DNA of 64,000 bases from Mesostigma viride (lineage: Eukaryota > Streptophyta > Mesostigmatophyceae > Mesostigmatales > Mesostigmataceae). Location: positions 1,375,001 through 1,439,000 of the forward strand of contig RPFO01000175.1 of NCBI GenBank assembly GCA_009746045.1, read 5' to 3'. The notes beneath the pieces are model-generated. The model was not told the origin of the DNA, made no database searches, and worked only from the letters and a program-made list of their open reading frames with translations. Below, piece after piece: positions 1 to 10,694 of the stretch. A program made the translations under genes and the position numbers. Position 1 is the first letter of the stretch; the number at the start of each line of letters is the position of its first letter.

Positions 1-500
1 AATGATTGATTTTGATATGACGTGCCTTCAAGTTAAAAAAGACCCATATGCATGCCTCTATCAAGATATATCAAGATATATGTTTGACCGCGAATTTGTA
101 TTGGCGTAACTGAAATGTCGCATCTTTGCTCACATATAGATGTCTTAGTTTGTTAATTAATTAGACTCTAAAGGCAGGCTCGATCTACCATGGTCCGGAT
201 TCGGCTTCCGATTTCGGGCGTGCGCTGGTTGTCTCCTTGATCTATCAACAACGTCTAGTCATAGTGGTTTGTCTCCTTGATAGTTGTCTCACATATTAGG
301 GTACTCTTTGCTTTCATAAACAATGACATGCATGCTCGACCGGCTCCGTCCCCAAAATACTACGTGTGGGTAAGGAAAACGTACAAAAGACTTTGTAATT
401 TGTAGTGCAATAACCTCAGATGCTAAATACATGTACCATGCGCATACATACAGAAAACAATTAATTAATTAATACATATACAGACAATGGCATTATGTGC
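1..500. other. No gene seen; dispersed repeat at 170-260
   Basis: AT-rich sequence without a supportable reading frame. About 90 bases at 170-260 (around ACCATGGTCCGGATTC) recur with some divergence at 27,033-27,100, so this is a dispersed repeat rather than unique sequence. Confidence 0.4.
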
Positions 501-501
501 A

Positions 502-1590
502 TTATAATGAATCAAGCATTATAAATGCATAAAATAAAACACAACCGTGTTTGCCTTTACTCTGCCTTTGGTTCATAGGTTTAATAGGAGACGGCGGCAG
601 TGTCATTGCCCCCCGCACCCAACTGAAGTGGGATGCTTGGAAAAAAAAGCGCCAGTGGCCTTGCGGGTATTCTTCTTTAGGGTATGATGCACCGGCATGC
701 ACATGGCAAGCATGGAACATGATCATTGCGCCTTTCCCAAATGTTACATTGGACTTCTTAACACCTTGACCCTCACGTATCCTCAAGCTGTTGATGGGGT
801 CAGTGTGTCCAGTGGCTAGCAAACTGCCATCAAAAGAGATGTACTTTGCCTTAGGGTCACACGACAGCAAGAAAGAGTAAGTGGGATGCTCCTCAAGCTT
901 ATGGGCCATGTCAGAGTGTGGGCACTGGGGATCACAACCAGGCTTGCTATATAATGCGTAGCAATTGTGGACGGCGTACTTCTCGCCCAGGACCTGGTCA
1001 ACAACACCTTACAAGGGTCTGCGGATAAAATCATAGCCCCCGTCATCCAATGCTATTTTGTATGCCGTTCGGTCATTTGTCAAATCATCGGGCCCGTTCC
1101 TAAAAAGATTCACCCCAGCCGACTCCTTGGCTTGGAGTTCTTTCCCGACCTCCTTAAGCAGATCAACAGTCCTTTTGTCAATGTATTTATAACCCGCGAT
1201 CTTAACATATCCCAGATCCCTGACTGATTGTAGTAAGGCCTTCCGAGTAGGGTTGGTCTCGGACTGAATGACCTGATCCAGAAAAAAACAAATACGGTCA
1301 GGAACAGGAATTGATTTCACCATGTTGGCCTCCTGCTTTCTTTCAGCATGTCTCTCTTCACTTTCGTTTTCCCGATGCTTATTCACAATCCCCCTCCTTT
1401 TAATTGCCTGTGCAAGCTTCTCGTTTTCGTCCATTGAATCTATTTTGTTTGTATGACTTTCTTTTGCCTGCCCATTCCTTTTCCCCCTATACTCCAAATA
1501 CTTTGTGAATTCTGCCTGGTCAGAAGAGTGCCTCAAGGCAGCCATCCTAGCTGAATGGCTCAGCTTCGGTTGGGTTGACATTCCAGCCAT
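502..1590 (-). pseudogene. 2OG-Fe(II) oxygenase-like protein, broken by an in-frame stop
   Basis: One minus-strand frame runs from a Met at 1590 (or 1686 further upstream) to a stop at 502, interrupted only by a TAA at 1009-1011; the frame before and after that stop is the same, so no intron or frameshift is needed. The N-terminal third is charged (Lys/Glu/Arg rich). The C-terminal half has an H-x-D pair (PHSD, near 915-925), a later FHACHVHAGASY segment and then GHWRFFF. That spacing resembles the metal ligands (HxD, distal His) and the 2-oxoglutarate-binding Arg of double-stranded beta-helix dioxygenases. The family assignment is inference from motifs; the substrate is unknown. The stop may be a nonsense mutation or a sequence error. 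A TE-borne dioxygenase is possible, since mobile elements surround it. Confidence 0.45.
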
Positions 1591-1714
1591 GAGTCGAAAA
1601 TATAAAGAACAGATGCAAAAGACGGGGGTAATAGAACGTTGCGGTAGCCGTCGCAGTTGCGTTGCCAATGCACGAGCCGCATACATAAGCGTCTTGTCTA
1701 TAAAACCCTAGCGT

Positions 1715-2185
1715 TTCGCCGCCTCGGCCACCTTTTTTGGACACGTTAGAGAAAACGGTTGCGGCTCTCTGGGCTTCAGATACTTGGATATTTTGTTACG
1801 TTCGTATCGAGAGTAGATTTCTGATGGTAGGTTCCGCACGCAAGTGGTAACGCCTCTCGAGTAGAGACTAATAGATGATCGGTTTGTTACTGGTCGATCT
1901 TCGCTGCCTCGGACACCTTTTTTGGACACGTTGGAGAAAACTGTTGCAGCTCTCTGAGCATCAGATACTTGGAATTTTTGTTACGTTCGTATCGAGAGTC
2001 GATTTCTGATGGTAGGTTCCTGATGCAGTTGTAACCCACGCCTCTCGAGTAAGGAACCAATAGATGATCGGTTTGAAACTGACCACGGGCTGTTACTGGT
2101 CGATACACTTGGTGTTGCTCATCCCTGCTCACTGAACTCGTATTGTGCTCGCACTCCCTTTTTTCTGTATGCAAAAAATATATAT
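1715..2185. repeat. Two tandem copies of a ~195-bp repeat
   Basis: The block beginning GCCTCGGNCACCTTTTTTGG at about 1723 recurs at about 1908 with roughly 85-90% similarity, sharing the segments TACGTTCGTATCGAGAG and TTTCTGATGGTAGGTTCC. The right copy runs on into a further ~125 bp (2039-2165) that is repeated again at 2768-2893. Short ORFs crossing it in several frames are not supported as genes. Confidence 0.7.
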
Positions 2186-2320
2186 ATTAAAAATATAATT
2201 ACTTACAACAGAGTGAAATCACTCAAACCAAAGCAAACGCCCAGCTATAAACCTATATACAGAGCCATGTCAAAGCTCTATACTACGATAAGACCAATGG
2301 AAACGCCTAACGGGAGGAAC

Positions 2321-2728
2321 CTAATAGCCCTGCTGCACCGCAAAATCAGCCCGCGTACGGCGGAGCATGATGTCAGCCATGGCCCGAGTCAGCGCCACCG
2401 ACAAGCGCTGACGCCAATATGACGTCCAGGTCCGCGCCGACCATGGGGCCCGCTGGCCCTCCAGGTCCAGCCGGTCCTCCCGGAGCCGGCAACACTCCTT
2501 GAAGAAGGCGGAGGTCAGGGGCCCCATGGCCCCAAACTCCTCCAGGACAAAGGGCACCACACGATGGTGCCCGACGTCGCCGTAGGCCAGGAGCTTGGCC
2601 CGCTCCGCCCGGTCCGCCGTGTAACCTGCCGTGAGGGAGGCCCCAGCCACGTGGCTAAGAGCCAAGGGCCGCGCCACCGAAACGTCAATAAGCAGATGCC
2701 GGCCACCCCCCTCAAAGTCCAGCACCAC
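2321..2728 (-). pseudogene. Fragment of an RLE-type non-LTR retrotransposon (C-terminal part)
   Basis: A 135-residue minus-strand frame contains LLIDVSVARPLA, then an Ala/Arg-rich helix ending KLLAYGDVG, then HHRVVPFVLEEFGAMGP, and a C-terminal basic segment with WRQRLSVALTRAMADI. This order resembles the restriction-like endonuclease end of RLE-carrying non-LTR elements, which follows the reverse transcriptase. No RT domain precedes it and the frame begins abruptly beside an AT-rich TGTATGCAAAAAA motif also present at 2165-2180, so it is a 5'-truncated or relict copy. GC content is clearly higher than that of its flanks. Family assignment is from pattern recognition only. Confidence 0.5.
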
Positions 2729-2734
2729 GATGTC

Positions 2735-2960
2735 AGGCCTTTTTTTCTGTATGCAAAAAAATATACAACACCCCTTGAGTCCGGAACCAATAGATGTTCG
2801 GTTTGAAACTGACTACGGGTTGTTACTGGTCGATACACTTGGCGTTGCTCATCCCTGATCACTGAACTCGTATTGTGCTCGCACTCCCTTTTTTCGTCAG
2901 TTTCAAACCGATCATTTATTGGTTCCTTACTGGAGGGGCGTGGGTTACAACTGAATGAGA
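2735..2960. repeat. Second copy of the 2039-2165 repeat, with an inverted tail
   Basis: The stretch 2768-2893 repeats 2039-2165 (shared: GAACTCGTATTGTGCTCGCA). It is followed at 2895-2935 by an inverted partial copy (AAACCGATCATTTATTGGTTCC), so the right side can fold back. The retrotransposon fragment at 2321-2728 lies between the two direct copies. Confidence 0.6.
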
Positions 2961-3439
2961 CAGCCAATAACCGGGCAACAACCCCACCACGTTTCTCACG
3001 CACATACCGCTTGAATCGGTCGCAACGCCGCAATTCTGTGGTCAATAGGCCACGCTACTCGAATACGGACAAGTTTGCGTGACACTTTTGGCAACAGTTT
3101 GGGCAAACAACTTTCAGCACGCCCGCCAAAATCGCACGGTTTGCTGTCTGACAAAAGTTTGGCCGCAATGGTGGCACAAATGGGCCAAACTTTGCCGCGC
3201 AACCAGTGGACGCAACCAAGCCAACGGCACGCATGTAAGGGAACCCCTACGGTCGACCCCCCAATCGCGGTCGCCGCGGAACGCTACTCGCACGCGGCAA
3301 CAGTTTGCTTTTAGGGTTTGCGCAAACTTTTCGCTGTCTAAAATTATAATATAAAGGGCAATTGGGGGTCATCCCGCACTATCCAGGGCATCGCAACTTC
3401 CCCGCCAATCCAAAACAACCGGAATCACTAACCACCAAT

Positions 3440-3630
3440 CCCAGCGAGCGAGCGAAGCGAGCGAGCACCGTACGGCGAGCGAGCGAAGCTAGCACCGTAC
3501 TATTCCAGCGGGCAGCGGGCAGCGTACTGCGCACCAATCCGCCAGCGAAGCGAGCACCGTACTATTCCAGCGGGCAGCGGGCAGCGTACTGCGCACCAAT
3601 CCGCGAGCGAAGCGAGCACCGTACTATTCC
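3440..3630. repeat. GC-rich minisatellite leading into a heptamer array
   Basis: About three imperfect copies of a ~63-bp unit made of GCGAGCGAAGCGAGCACCGT, ACTATTCCAGC, GGGCAGC runs and GTACTGCGCACCAATCC. The GGGCAGC runs inside each unit are the seed of the long heptamer array immediately to the right. Confidence 0.75.
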
Positions 3631-3822
3631 AGCGGGCAGCGGGCAGCGGGCAGCGGGCAGCGGGCAGCGGGCAGCGGGCAGCGGGCAGCGGGCAGCGGGC
3701 AGCGGGCAGCGGGCAGCGGGCAGCGGGCAGCGGGCAGCGGGCAGCGGGCAGCGGGCAGCGGGCAGCGGGCAGCGGGCAGCGGGCAACGGGCAGCGGGCAA
3801 CGGGCAGCGGGCAGCGGGCAGC
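3631..3822. repeat. (GGGCAGC)n microsatellite, about 27 copies
   Basis: A nearly perfect 7-bp tandem repeat with a few AAC-for-AGC changes near the right end. Because three units make seven codons, it stays open in several frames on both strands and generates spurious proteins rich in SGQRAAG or CPLPAAR. Confidence 0.95.
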
Positions 3823-4009
3823 GGCGCGAAGTACTGCCAAAAAAAGGGACCCTGTTTTGGGCTGGGCGAAGCCAGCGGGTGACACTAGTCTTCATGTTAT
3901 ACTAGGAAGAATCTGAACTGCAACGGACAGAAACTGTATACGTTGAGCCATAAAATTTCTACTTTGGAGGAATCTTAATTGTAACGTTAAAAACCGGATT
4001 CCCGGTAAA

Positions 4010-4720
4010 CGTGGCGCCCTGGAACATGTGCGACATATCAGGAGGGGGGACATCCAGCCAAAACAGCACACTCACTCGTGTGTCCGGCGCGGCACCTCCA
4101 AACGTGGAGCGGGCTCCAAAAATGTGTCCGGCGGCAGAATTTTTGCGACGGAGTGTACTCCAGTCGAAAATTTTAGGGCGGCGCGAAGAAAAATTTTGTG
4201 GAGCTAACTCCTTTTGGCGGTCCGGCGCCTGGTTTTAGGAAAGGAGTGCGCTCTGGTGATCCCGCTAGCTCGGTCAGGCGTTTGATTTTAAGTGCAGGAG
4301 TCCGCTTTGGCCCTGCTGTACTTACAACTTACGCTGAGAACTTACCAAGTATTGGTTGATTCTAGGAAGACGTATCAACTTTCAGGCAGGCGTCAGGTTG
4401 TTGTTGATTCTGACACCGGACCTGGCGTCAGGCAATAGGCATCGAGTTTCCGCCGGCTTGACGTCATTCTTCTACTTGGAGAAAATGCTAATACTATCGC
4501 TTACTAAAGAGCTTCTACTAAGAGATTCTACAAAAAGTGCCACGTGTCGTACAAGCCACGTAGCACGTAGCACACTCCCAAGTCGGTCCGGCGCAGCTTT
4601 TGACTGACTGAGTGCACTCCAGCACTTTTCACTTTGGCTGGCGCCGGGCGGCGCGGTAGGCCAAACTCTGGAGTACGCTCATGTACGATTTGGGGGGGGG
4701 ATGTCCCCCCTCCTGACATC
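4010..4720. repeat. Non-coding block with inverted motifs, probably an old foldback element
   Basis: No supportable gene. The left end carries GACATATCAGGAGGGGGGAC and the right end carries GGGGGGATGTCCCCCCTCCTG followed by CTGACATATC, so the two ends are partly inverted relative to each other. Several GGAGTGNACTCC-like small palindromes lie between. Element borders could not be fixed. Confidence 0.35.
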
Positions 4721-5253
4721 TGACATATCTGTGTTAACAGTATTCGTCACCGTGTGCGTTGCCACCAGGCCATCGATCTCACTCAGCACATCTGGTGTCA
4801 GCCAGGCGTCGGACTCCTTCACAGCCTTGGTGATCGACGACTGGGAAACTGCTGCGGCCTCCAGCTTCGCCACTTCCTGGATGAAGTCGTCATCGATGTC
4901 GTCATCCACAACTGTCACAGGTTCAGGTACCGGCGCCACTGGCTCAGGCACTGCCACCTCAGCAGCTGGGGGTTCAGAAGTCTTCGCGCGCTTTTCAGCG
5001 GTCTTTTCAGCGCGATATTCGGCATCTCCCCACACCTTGGAGGTACCGGAGACGATGTCTGACACATGCTGCCTCTCCACGTCATCTGGACGGATGTAAC
5101 CCTCGAAAGCCTTGGGATCAGTGTGTCCTGTGATCTTGCAAGCAGCTTCTCGTGGCATTCCTGACCTGCTCAGGGCGTTCACCATCGTCACCCTAGGCGA
5201 GTGGGCTGTGATCCGGCCAGCCCACCCGAACCGCTTGGCGGCGTCGGCGATAA

Positions 5254-7341
5254 GGGCCAACTCACACGGGTCGCGATCCGTGGTTCGTACGGTCATGGTT
5301 CGCGAACCGCTTAGCCGAGTGGCATCGAACTTTCTGCCACGTGGAACAGAAATTGGTTGACGAACCGGTCGCACTCACACGGCGGGTCGCGGGCGTTCGG
5401 ATTGTTCAGACACATCAAGTTTCGTTTAAGTGGCCAGCCGGAGCGGCTGCTTAGGTTTTAGCGGACAAGTGTTCGAAGCGCGTCATTGGTGAATTACTTG
5501 GGAACTTGGGTTTCCCCGCGAAACTCCAACCGCACGTTCAGATTTCCAAATCTCAAGTAAAGTTCGGCGCAACTTTCTGAACGGGGGCAGTTGACGAGCA
5601 GCATTCCTCCGGACGAATGAATTGCGTTCCATACTTGCGCAAAATTTTGAAAGGTAGCTTGCGTGCAGCCCTACTAAAATTTGCGCGGACGTTCAGATTT
5701 CCAAATCTCGGGTAAATTTCGGCGGAACTTTCTGAACGGGGGTAGTTGGCGGGCAGCGTTCCTCCAGACGAATTAAATGCGTTCCATACTAGCGCAAAAT
5801 TTTGAAAGGTAGCTTGCGTGCAGCCCTACTAAAATTTGCGCGAAGTGTGGGACTGAAAATTCGTAACGGAAACTTTTTGGTAGTTGCCGTCACTTCCTTT
5901 TGTGCAAACGTGTGGGAGTGAAAATTCGTAACGGAAACTTTTTGGTAGTTGCCGTCACTTCATTTTGCGCGAGTGTTGGGCTGAAAATTCGTAACGGAAA
6001 CTTTTTGGTAGTTGGCGTCACTTCCTTTGGTTCGACTGAAAATTCGCTGAAATTCGCTGAATTCGTACCGTAGCCTAATTTTTAGTACCTCGAAGTGACG
6101 GGGCACCTAAAAATTTGCCCACAAGTACACTTGGCAGCGCGCTCACTGGGAAAAATTGTACAGCCGCTCCGGCGGGCCACTTGAACGAATTGTAATGAGA
6201 TAAAGATTGGTTCACAGTACCTTTTTTGCTGGCGTTTCCGCACTTTCCGCTCTTTTCCGCACTCCTCCTCAATCTCCTCGTTGTCGCCACCTGTCCTTGG
6301 ATTTACACATACAGCGGGATATCTACGATATCGTATTCTGATTATTCGGGTGTATCCAGTGATTATTTGTCTTTACTGGACGATACTAAATTCTACCTGG
6401 CGAGACCGGATTCGCTGGATCGAAGCTGTCCAGTTTTCTTCAGCACCCTGCCGTGCTGGTTCTACGCCGACTGAATTCGTACAATTAATTCCCGTACTTT
6501 CAGGTCTTTTTCGCACTTGTCAGGTTCGATTCACGGACACGTGGACTTTTCGCTCGCGAACATGGGTCGCGACACGATTTCCCGCGAACCACAAAGTCAG
6601 GTCGCGAACCATGCCCGTTTTCCGGCACTATCTGCCGACGCCGTGAGAAGATTCCTGCCACGCATGACAAGAGTGCTCACGAACTACGGATCGCGACCCG
6701 TGTGAGTTAGCCCTAAGTGGCAGGAATCTTCTCACGGCGTCGGCAGATAGTGCCGGAAAACGGGCATGGTTCGCGACCCGACTTTGTGGTTCGCGGGAAA
6801 TCGTGTCGCGACCCATGTTCGCGAGCGAAAAGTCCACGTGTCCGTGAATCGAACCTGACAAGTGCGAAAAAGACCTGAAAGTACGGGAATTGATTGTACG
6901 AATTCAGTCGGCGTAGAACCAGTACGGCAGGGTGCTGAAGAAAACTGGACAGCTTCGATCCAGCGAATCCGGTCTCGCCAGGTAGAATTTAGTATCGTCC
7001 AGTAAAGACAAATAATCACTGGATACACCCGAATAATCAGAATACGATATCGTAGATATCCCGCTGTTTGTGTAAATCCAAGGACAGGTGGCGACAACGA
7101 GGAGATTGAGGAGGAGTGCGGAAAAGAGCGGAAAGTGCGGAACTGCGCCAGCAAAAAAAGGTACTGTGAACCAATCTTTTTCTATCTGAACAATCCGAAC
7201 GCCCGCGACCCGCCGTGTGAGTGCGACCGGTCCATCAACCAATTTCTGTTCAACGTGGCAGAAAGTTCGATGCCACTCGGCTAAGCGGTTCGCGAACCAT
7301 GACCGTACGAACCACGGATCGCGACCCGTGTGAGTTGGCCC
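5254..7341. mobile_element. Foldback DNA transposon (PIF/Harbinger-like termini), non-autonomous
   Basis: The ends are inverted repeats of about 165 bp (5254-5415 against 7177-7341), starting GGGCCAACTCACACGGG. TAA is duplicated at 5251-5253 and 7342-7344. GGG/GGCC termini with a 3-bp TWA target duplication are the signature of PIF/Harbinger elements. A longer inner inverted repeat (about 6203-6660 against 6717-7180) makes most of the element a hairpin. No transposase frame is present. It sits inside the tyrosine recombinase coding region. Confidence 0.75.
5420..6195. mobile_element. Secondary insertion inside the foldback element
   Basis: The right arm of the host element is continuous, but the left arm is interrupted here. 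The inserted block is bounded by inverted motifs: AAGTGGCCAGCCGGAGCGGC at about 5430 and GCCGCTCCGGCGGGCCACTT at about 6164-6183. Inside are two copies of a ~157-bp unit (5528-5842, containing CGTTCAGATTTCCAAATCTC) and three copies of a ~64-bp unit (5845-6025, containing GAAAATTCGTAACGGAAACT). No gene. The target duplication could not be resolved. Confidence 0.6.
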
Positions 7342-8289
7342 TAACGGATCCCACGCTGTTGATGCCACGTGCCATGTCCTTGTGGTACCAGTAGGTCTTG
7401 CCGTCCCGCACGACTGGGGTGTTCAGCTTGCCGGTGAAAAAGTTGGCAGTGGCTGCACCACCTGGAATCTTCTTGCTGACATACTCCAGATACGCCTCAA
7501 TGAAGTTGGCGTCATAGATGGGGAGTGGTTCACGCCTGTCAGCCACAGGGGTGTGGACGCGGTTGGTCTTCGCGAAGTCCTCAGCAAACAGGACGTACTC
7601 GGCGCCAGTTGTGTCCTTGAAGGGTCCACTCAGCTCGCAGTTGGTGGTGTCATGCACCTCCTTGTAGCCACGTCGCCCTGTGGCCATCAAAAACAACCAG
7701 ACGAGCCTCTTGAACAGTCCTTCAGCACTTGACTTGTCAGCCATGTCAGAGGCCAGGAACTGTGCCCGCATCTCAGGTGTGATGACGTCAGCCTTGTGGA
7801 CACCTTTGCCCTTGTGATTTCTCCTTGCCAGCGTTCTTGCTTCTGTGTACGCGGCGTGTGCCTCCTGAAACATTGGCGACTTGTCCAGTACCACCTGCTT
7901 TGGCATCTCGGCGGGTCGCTGATCCAGCGGCAGATTCTGAAGATTCTGCAGAGTGTCTTGGCGCAAGATTCTCTGAAAAGAGTTCCAGAGCGCCTCCAGT
8001 GTTGACTCCCCATAGATTTCCCCCTTCCTTGTCCTGATCTCCACCCAAAAAAAACGCAGTTCCTTGGCAAACTGTGCCATGGGAAGCTCCAAGATCCCGT
8101 TGACCTGTGCAGGCCAGGTGGTGACCTCTGGATCTTCAGGGCTCGCGGCGATCTTGGAGTGGCGCCAGTCCAGGTAGAGCCTCTCCGCGTACAGATCTTG
8201 CTTCTTCAGCGGCTGCGCCACGGCAGCGACGGTCTCCAGCTCGGCGGATGTGACGTGCTGGTATCGATAGGGGCCCGCCATTGTCGTCA

Positions 8290-8900
8290 GGCTTGTCGGA
8301 TGTGAGAGGCCTAAAATGTCGTCAGCGGCCTGTCTATATGGTAACGGTTGGTAGTCCTCTTGTACCGGGTTCGCCGGCGCGTAATCAACGGCTACATTTA
8401 TGCGATCTGTCGTGGCGCCAGCGCCCTAACTAATGGCGCCCTTCCTAACCGCCGCGGCGCACTCAGACAGCGTAACCGCCGCGCTGTCTTTAGCCATCCC
8501 GCCACCCCCACCCTTCCGCCCAGGATTTTCGCCGCTGTTTACATGGATCCTGACGACAGAACCCTCGCGCTGGGTTTCTGTGCATCCTATTCTACCGTCC
8601 GATCATTCATCTACGGCCACGCATAGGACCGCGCCAGGGCGCCACCTTTTCCATAGTTTCCCCAAAACCACCAACATTTCAAAAGTGTCATACTTTTTTT
8701 ATTTCGAACCCAAGATCCGACTGAGTTCAGACTGGCGGGCCGAATATCTGACGGTCAAATCTGCGAGTGGTACCAGGCAAAAAGGAATCACAGTGATCGC
8801 AGGGAATTTGGCAGTGCACTTGTCCCACGCCGTGGACAAGTACGGTTGCATCATTGCGTCCCATGTGCGGCGTGCGATACAACTGACTGACAGTTTCCAA
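8290..8900. other. Gene-poor spacer
   Basis: Upstream side of the tyrosine recombinase gene. The short frames here lack recognisable motifs and overlap one another on both strands. No repeat of note until 8900. Confidence 0.4.
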
Positions 8901-9197
8901 TCTCTGCTGCCCGTGTGCAGCGTGGGCAACAACAACAACAACAACAACAACTGGATGACTGATTGACGGTTGCATCATCGGAGTCCAGAGGCCGTTCGGC
9001 GCACATTGCAACTGTGACCGCCGTGGGAATCCAACAACAAAAATTGTGAAAGCAACGACGACGGTGCGCGGTGCTTCTGAATAGTCGTAACCGCCCACGC
9101 TACTCTCCAGCTCCCGCCGTTGAGCAGTTGGAGCCACCCCTTGTTGTTGTTGTTGTTGTTGTTGTTGTGTCCCACGCCGCACATGGGCAGCAGAGAA
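8900..9197. mobile_element. Small foldback/MITE-like element with (AAC)n and (TTG)n arms
   Basis: The left arm CTCTGCTGCCCGTGTGCAGC followed by GTGGGCAACAACAAC faces the right arm GTTGTTGTGTCCCACGCCGC followed by ACATGGGCAGCAGAG. The trinucleotide runs (8930-8952 and 9141-9168) are therefore part of an inverted structure. The same CCCACGCCGCACA motif next to a GTT run appears in the palindrome at 28.1-28.6 kb, so the two are related. Confidence 0.6.
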
Positions 9198-9250
9198 TCT
9201 ACAGTGGAGCCACCCCTTGCAGATCCCTGCTAGTGTACGGCGTGGGATTC

Positions 9251-9947
9251 AGTTAACGTTTTTTATAAAACGCAATGTGTAGGATATGGTTGCAATGCAG
9301 CAATGTGTGAATATGGTTGGAAACGGAGCTTTGTTAAAATTGGATAATGTTACAGCGCTCACACACTTGAGGCTTGTACACGAGTTTGCCAAGTCAAGGC
9401 AACACACGTGAGGCGGGCTGGCAAGAGATGCCCAATTGGCACTGGCCTATTCTTTATATACTTGTGCACTGTGCTTGCTAGTCCTGAGCAGCCTAAGAGG
9501 TATGCTCAGTAATAATACTCCCGGTACAGTATTCACTACCTGTACAGCGCCCAGTTCCTATACAGTAGGCCTGCCATACAGGTACAGTGACCACAGAGCA
9601 CAGTCCACAGTGACTATTGCGTCTGCACCTAGAAGTCCAGGACTAAGCCTGCGGTACCAACAGACCACAGGTTAAGGTTCCTATTTCCTGCGTACGAGGT
9701 ATTAATCCAATACCGTCGTAGGTTCAGCACCTAATTCCTGTCAGCCCAGGAATTACTGTCGACCCCATATGTCGTCGGCAAATATTCACGTCCGACTTAG
9801 AAGAACAGCCGGCTCGCGCTCGCGCGCGACCGGGAAGTCGGAACGCCATAACTTTCTTGATACTTGTCGGAATGAACTCGTTCCGGTGCCGCTGGAATCG
9901 CAGAGATATGCCGAATCAGGAACACGCCAATGCGCTTGGCGTTAACT
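9251..9947 (-). repeat. 3' LTR of Copia-1
   Basis: A 697-bp block bounded by AGTTAACG on the left and CGTTAACT on the right. On the minus strand it directly follows a purine-rich tract and lies downstream of the pol end, as a 3' LTR should. The termini match the pattern of the Copia-2 LTRs (AGTTAGC to GCTAACT), which supports the borders although the matching 5' LTR is missing from this window. Confidence 0.65.
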
Positions 9948-9971
9948 CCAATCCTTTCTTTTCTTGAGCTG
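9948..9971 (-). other. Polypurine tract of Copia-1
   Basis: Read on the minus strand: CAAGAAAAGAAAGGATTGG immediately before the LTR. It primes plus-strand DNA synthesis in LTR retrotransposons. The corresponding Copia-2 tract at 15,536-15,561 is very similar. Confidence 0.7.
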
Positions 9972-10694
9972 TAGCAGCTCACACAAGTCTACATACAAAC
10001 ACACACAATGGGTACTGGACATCCTCCCCGACTACAAGTCACAACCCGCTGGGCATGACAGTCAGCTTGGATTCCTTATTATATGTACATAGCACCCATA
10101 CTGGTTCAGGAGCACAAACAAATTACAATGAGTCCCTATCCCTTCACGGGAGGCTCGTTGTGTTACCCATGTACAAGAGGTTGGCCAACTGTGGCAGCCC
10201 ATAGGTGTTCAGCTAAGAACTTGAGAAGTATGTACAACCTTCAGGACCTTAGGCGAAACCCCACAGATCACCCACAACAGCTCATCAGAAAACATTGCTG
10301 ACCCCCAGACGGGAGTCGGCGCCGGTCTGCTGCCCCTTATCGAACCAGACACAACATCTACGCGAAGCACATGCAAAACACAAGCTCCTATACTCATTCC
10401 AACCGTGGAAAATCAGGGGACCTGTCGCCACCTCACCAGCATGGTGGATGGGTCAGCCAGTCCGTGAAACTCCGCCTTAAGACGGCACCAGGGAATCGAA
10501 CCCCGCCCACAAACCACAGATCTGGGGAAACCTCAGACTGAGATGAAAACCCCAGATAGACATCTCTCCATCAGAGACAATGTCAGACATTCCCACACCA
10601 GAGACATGTCTCACCCCTCAAGGTGTGCTCAGGATTATGTACAATCAAGCTCCCAGCCTGATATCCAGAGACTTAAGCACCCAGCTCTCAGCTT
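9972..10694 (-). other. 3' non-coding region of Copia-1
   Basis: No gene between the pol stop and the polypurine tract. On the minus strand it contains GGGTTCGATTCCC (about 10,490-10,505), which looks like a tRNA B box, but no cloverleaf could be drawn around it. A similar GGGTTCAATTCCCC lies in the equivalent part of Copia-2 (about 16,030-16,045). Confidence 0.5.

Larger units (their letters stand above)
4679..8281 (-). pseudogene. Tyrosine recombinase gene split by a transposon insertion
   Basis: The 5' part is 8281 down to about 7342 (313 codons) and the 3' part 5253 down to 4679 (about 190 codons). The upstream half has the box I arginine in LFLMATGRRGYKEV (residues 197-209) and a plausible beta-strand lysine around FAKTNR (237-241). 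The downstream half has box II HSPR, then the ITGH histidine and a Tyr nine residues after it (FEGYI). These are the expected catalytic residues of the phage-integrase/Cre superfamily. The two halves are separated by a 2,088-bp foldback element flanked by TAA on both sides; removing the element and one TAA keeps the same reading frame. No reverse transcriptase is nearby, so a Crypton-like DNA element or a domesticated recombinase fits better than a DIRS/Ngaro retroelement. The C-terminal ~80 residues are acidic and Pro/Val-rich. Confidence 0.75.

Noticed and set aside
1009-1011. Alternative genetic code reading TAA as Gln
   Set aside because: Other genes in the window (for example the transposase-like gene at 34,153) end at TAA in the normal way, so a single nonsense change or error is simpler.
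3362-3916. Predicted proteins rich in SGQRAAG and CPLPAAR
   Set aside because: They come from the (GGGCAGC)n microsatellite, which is open in several frames on both strands.
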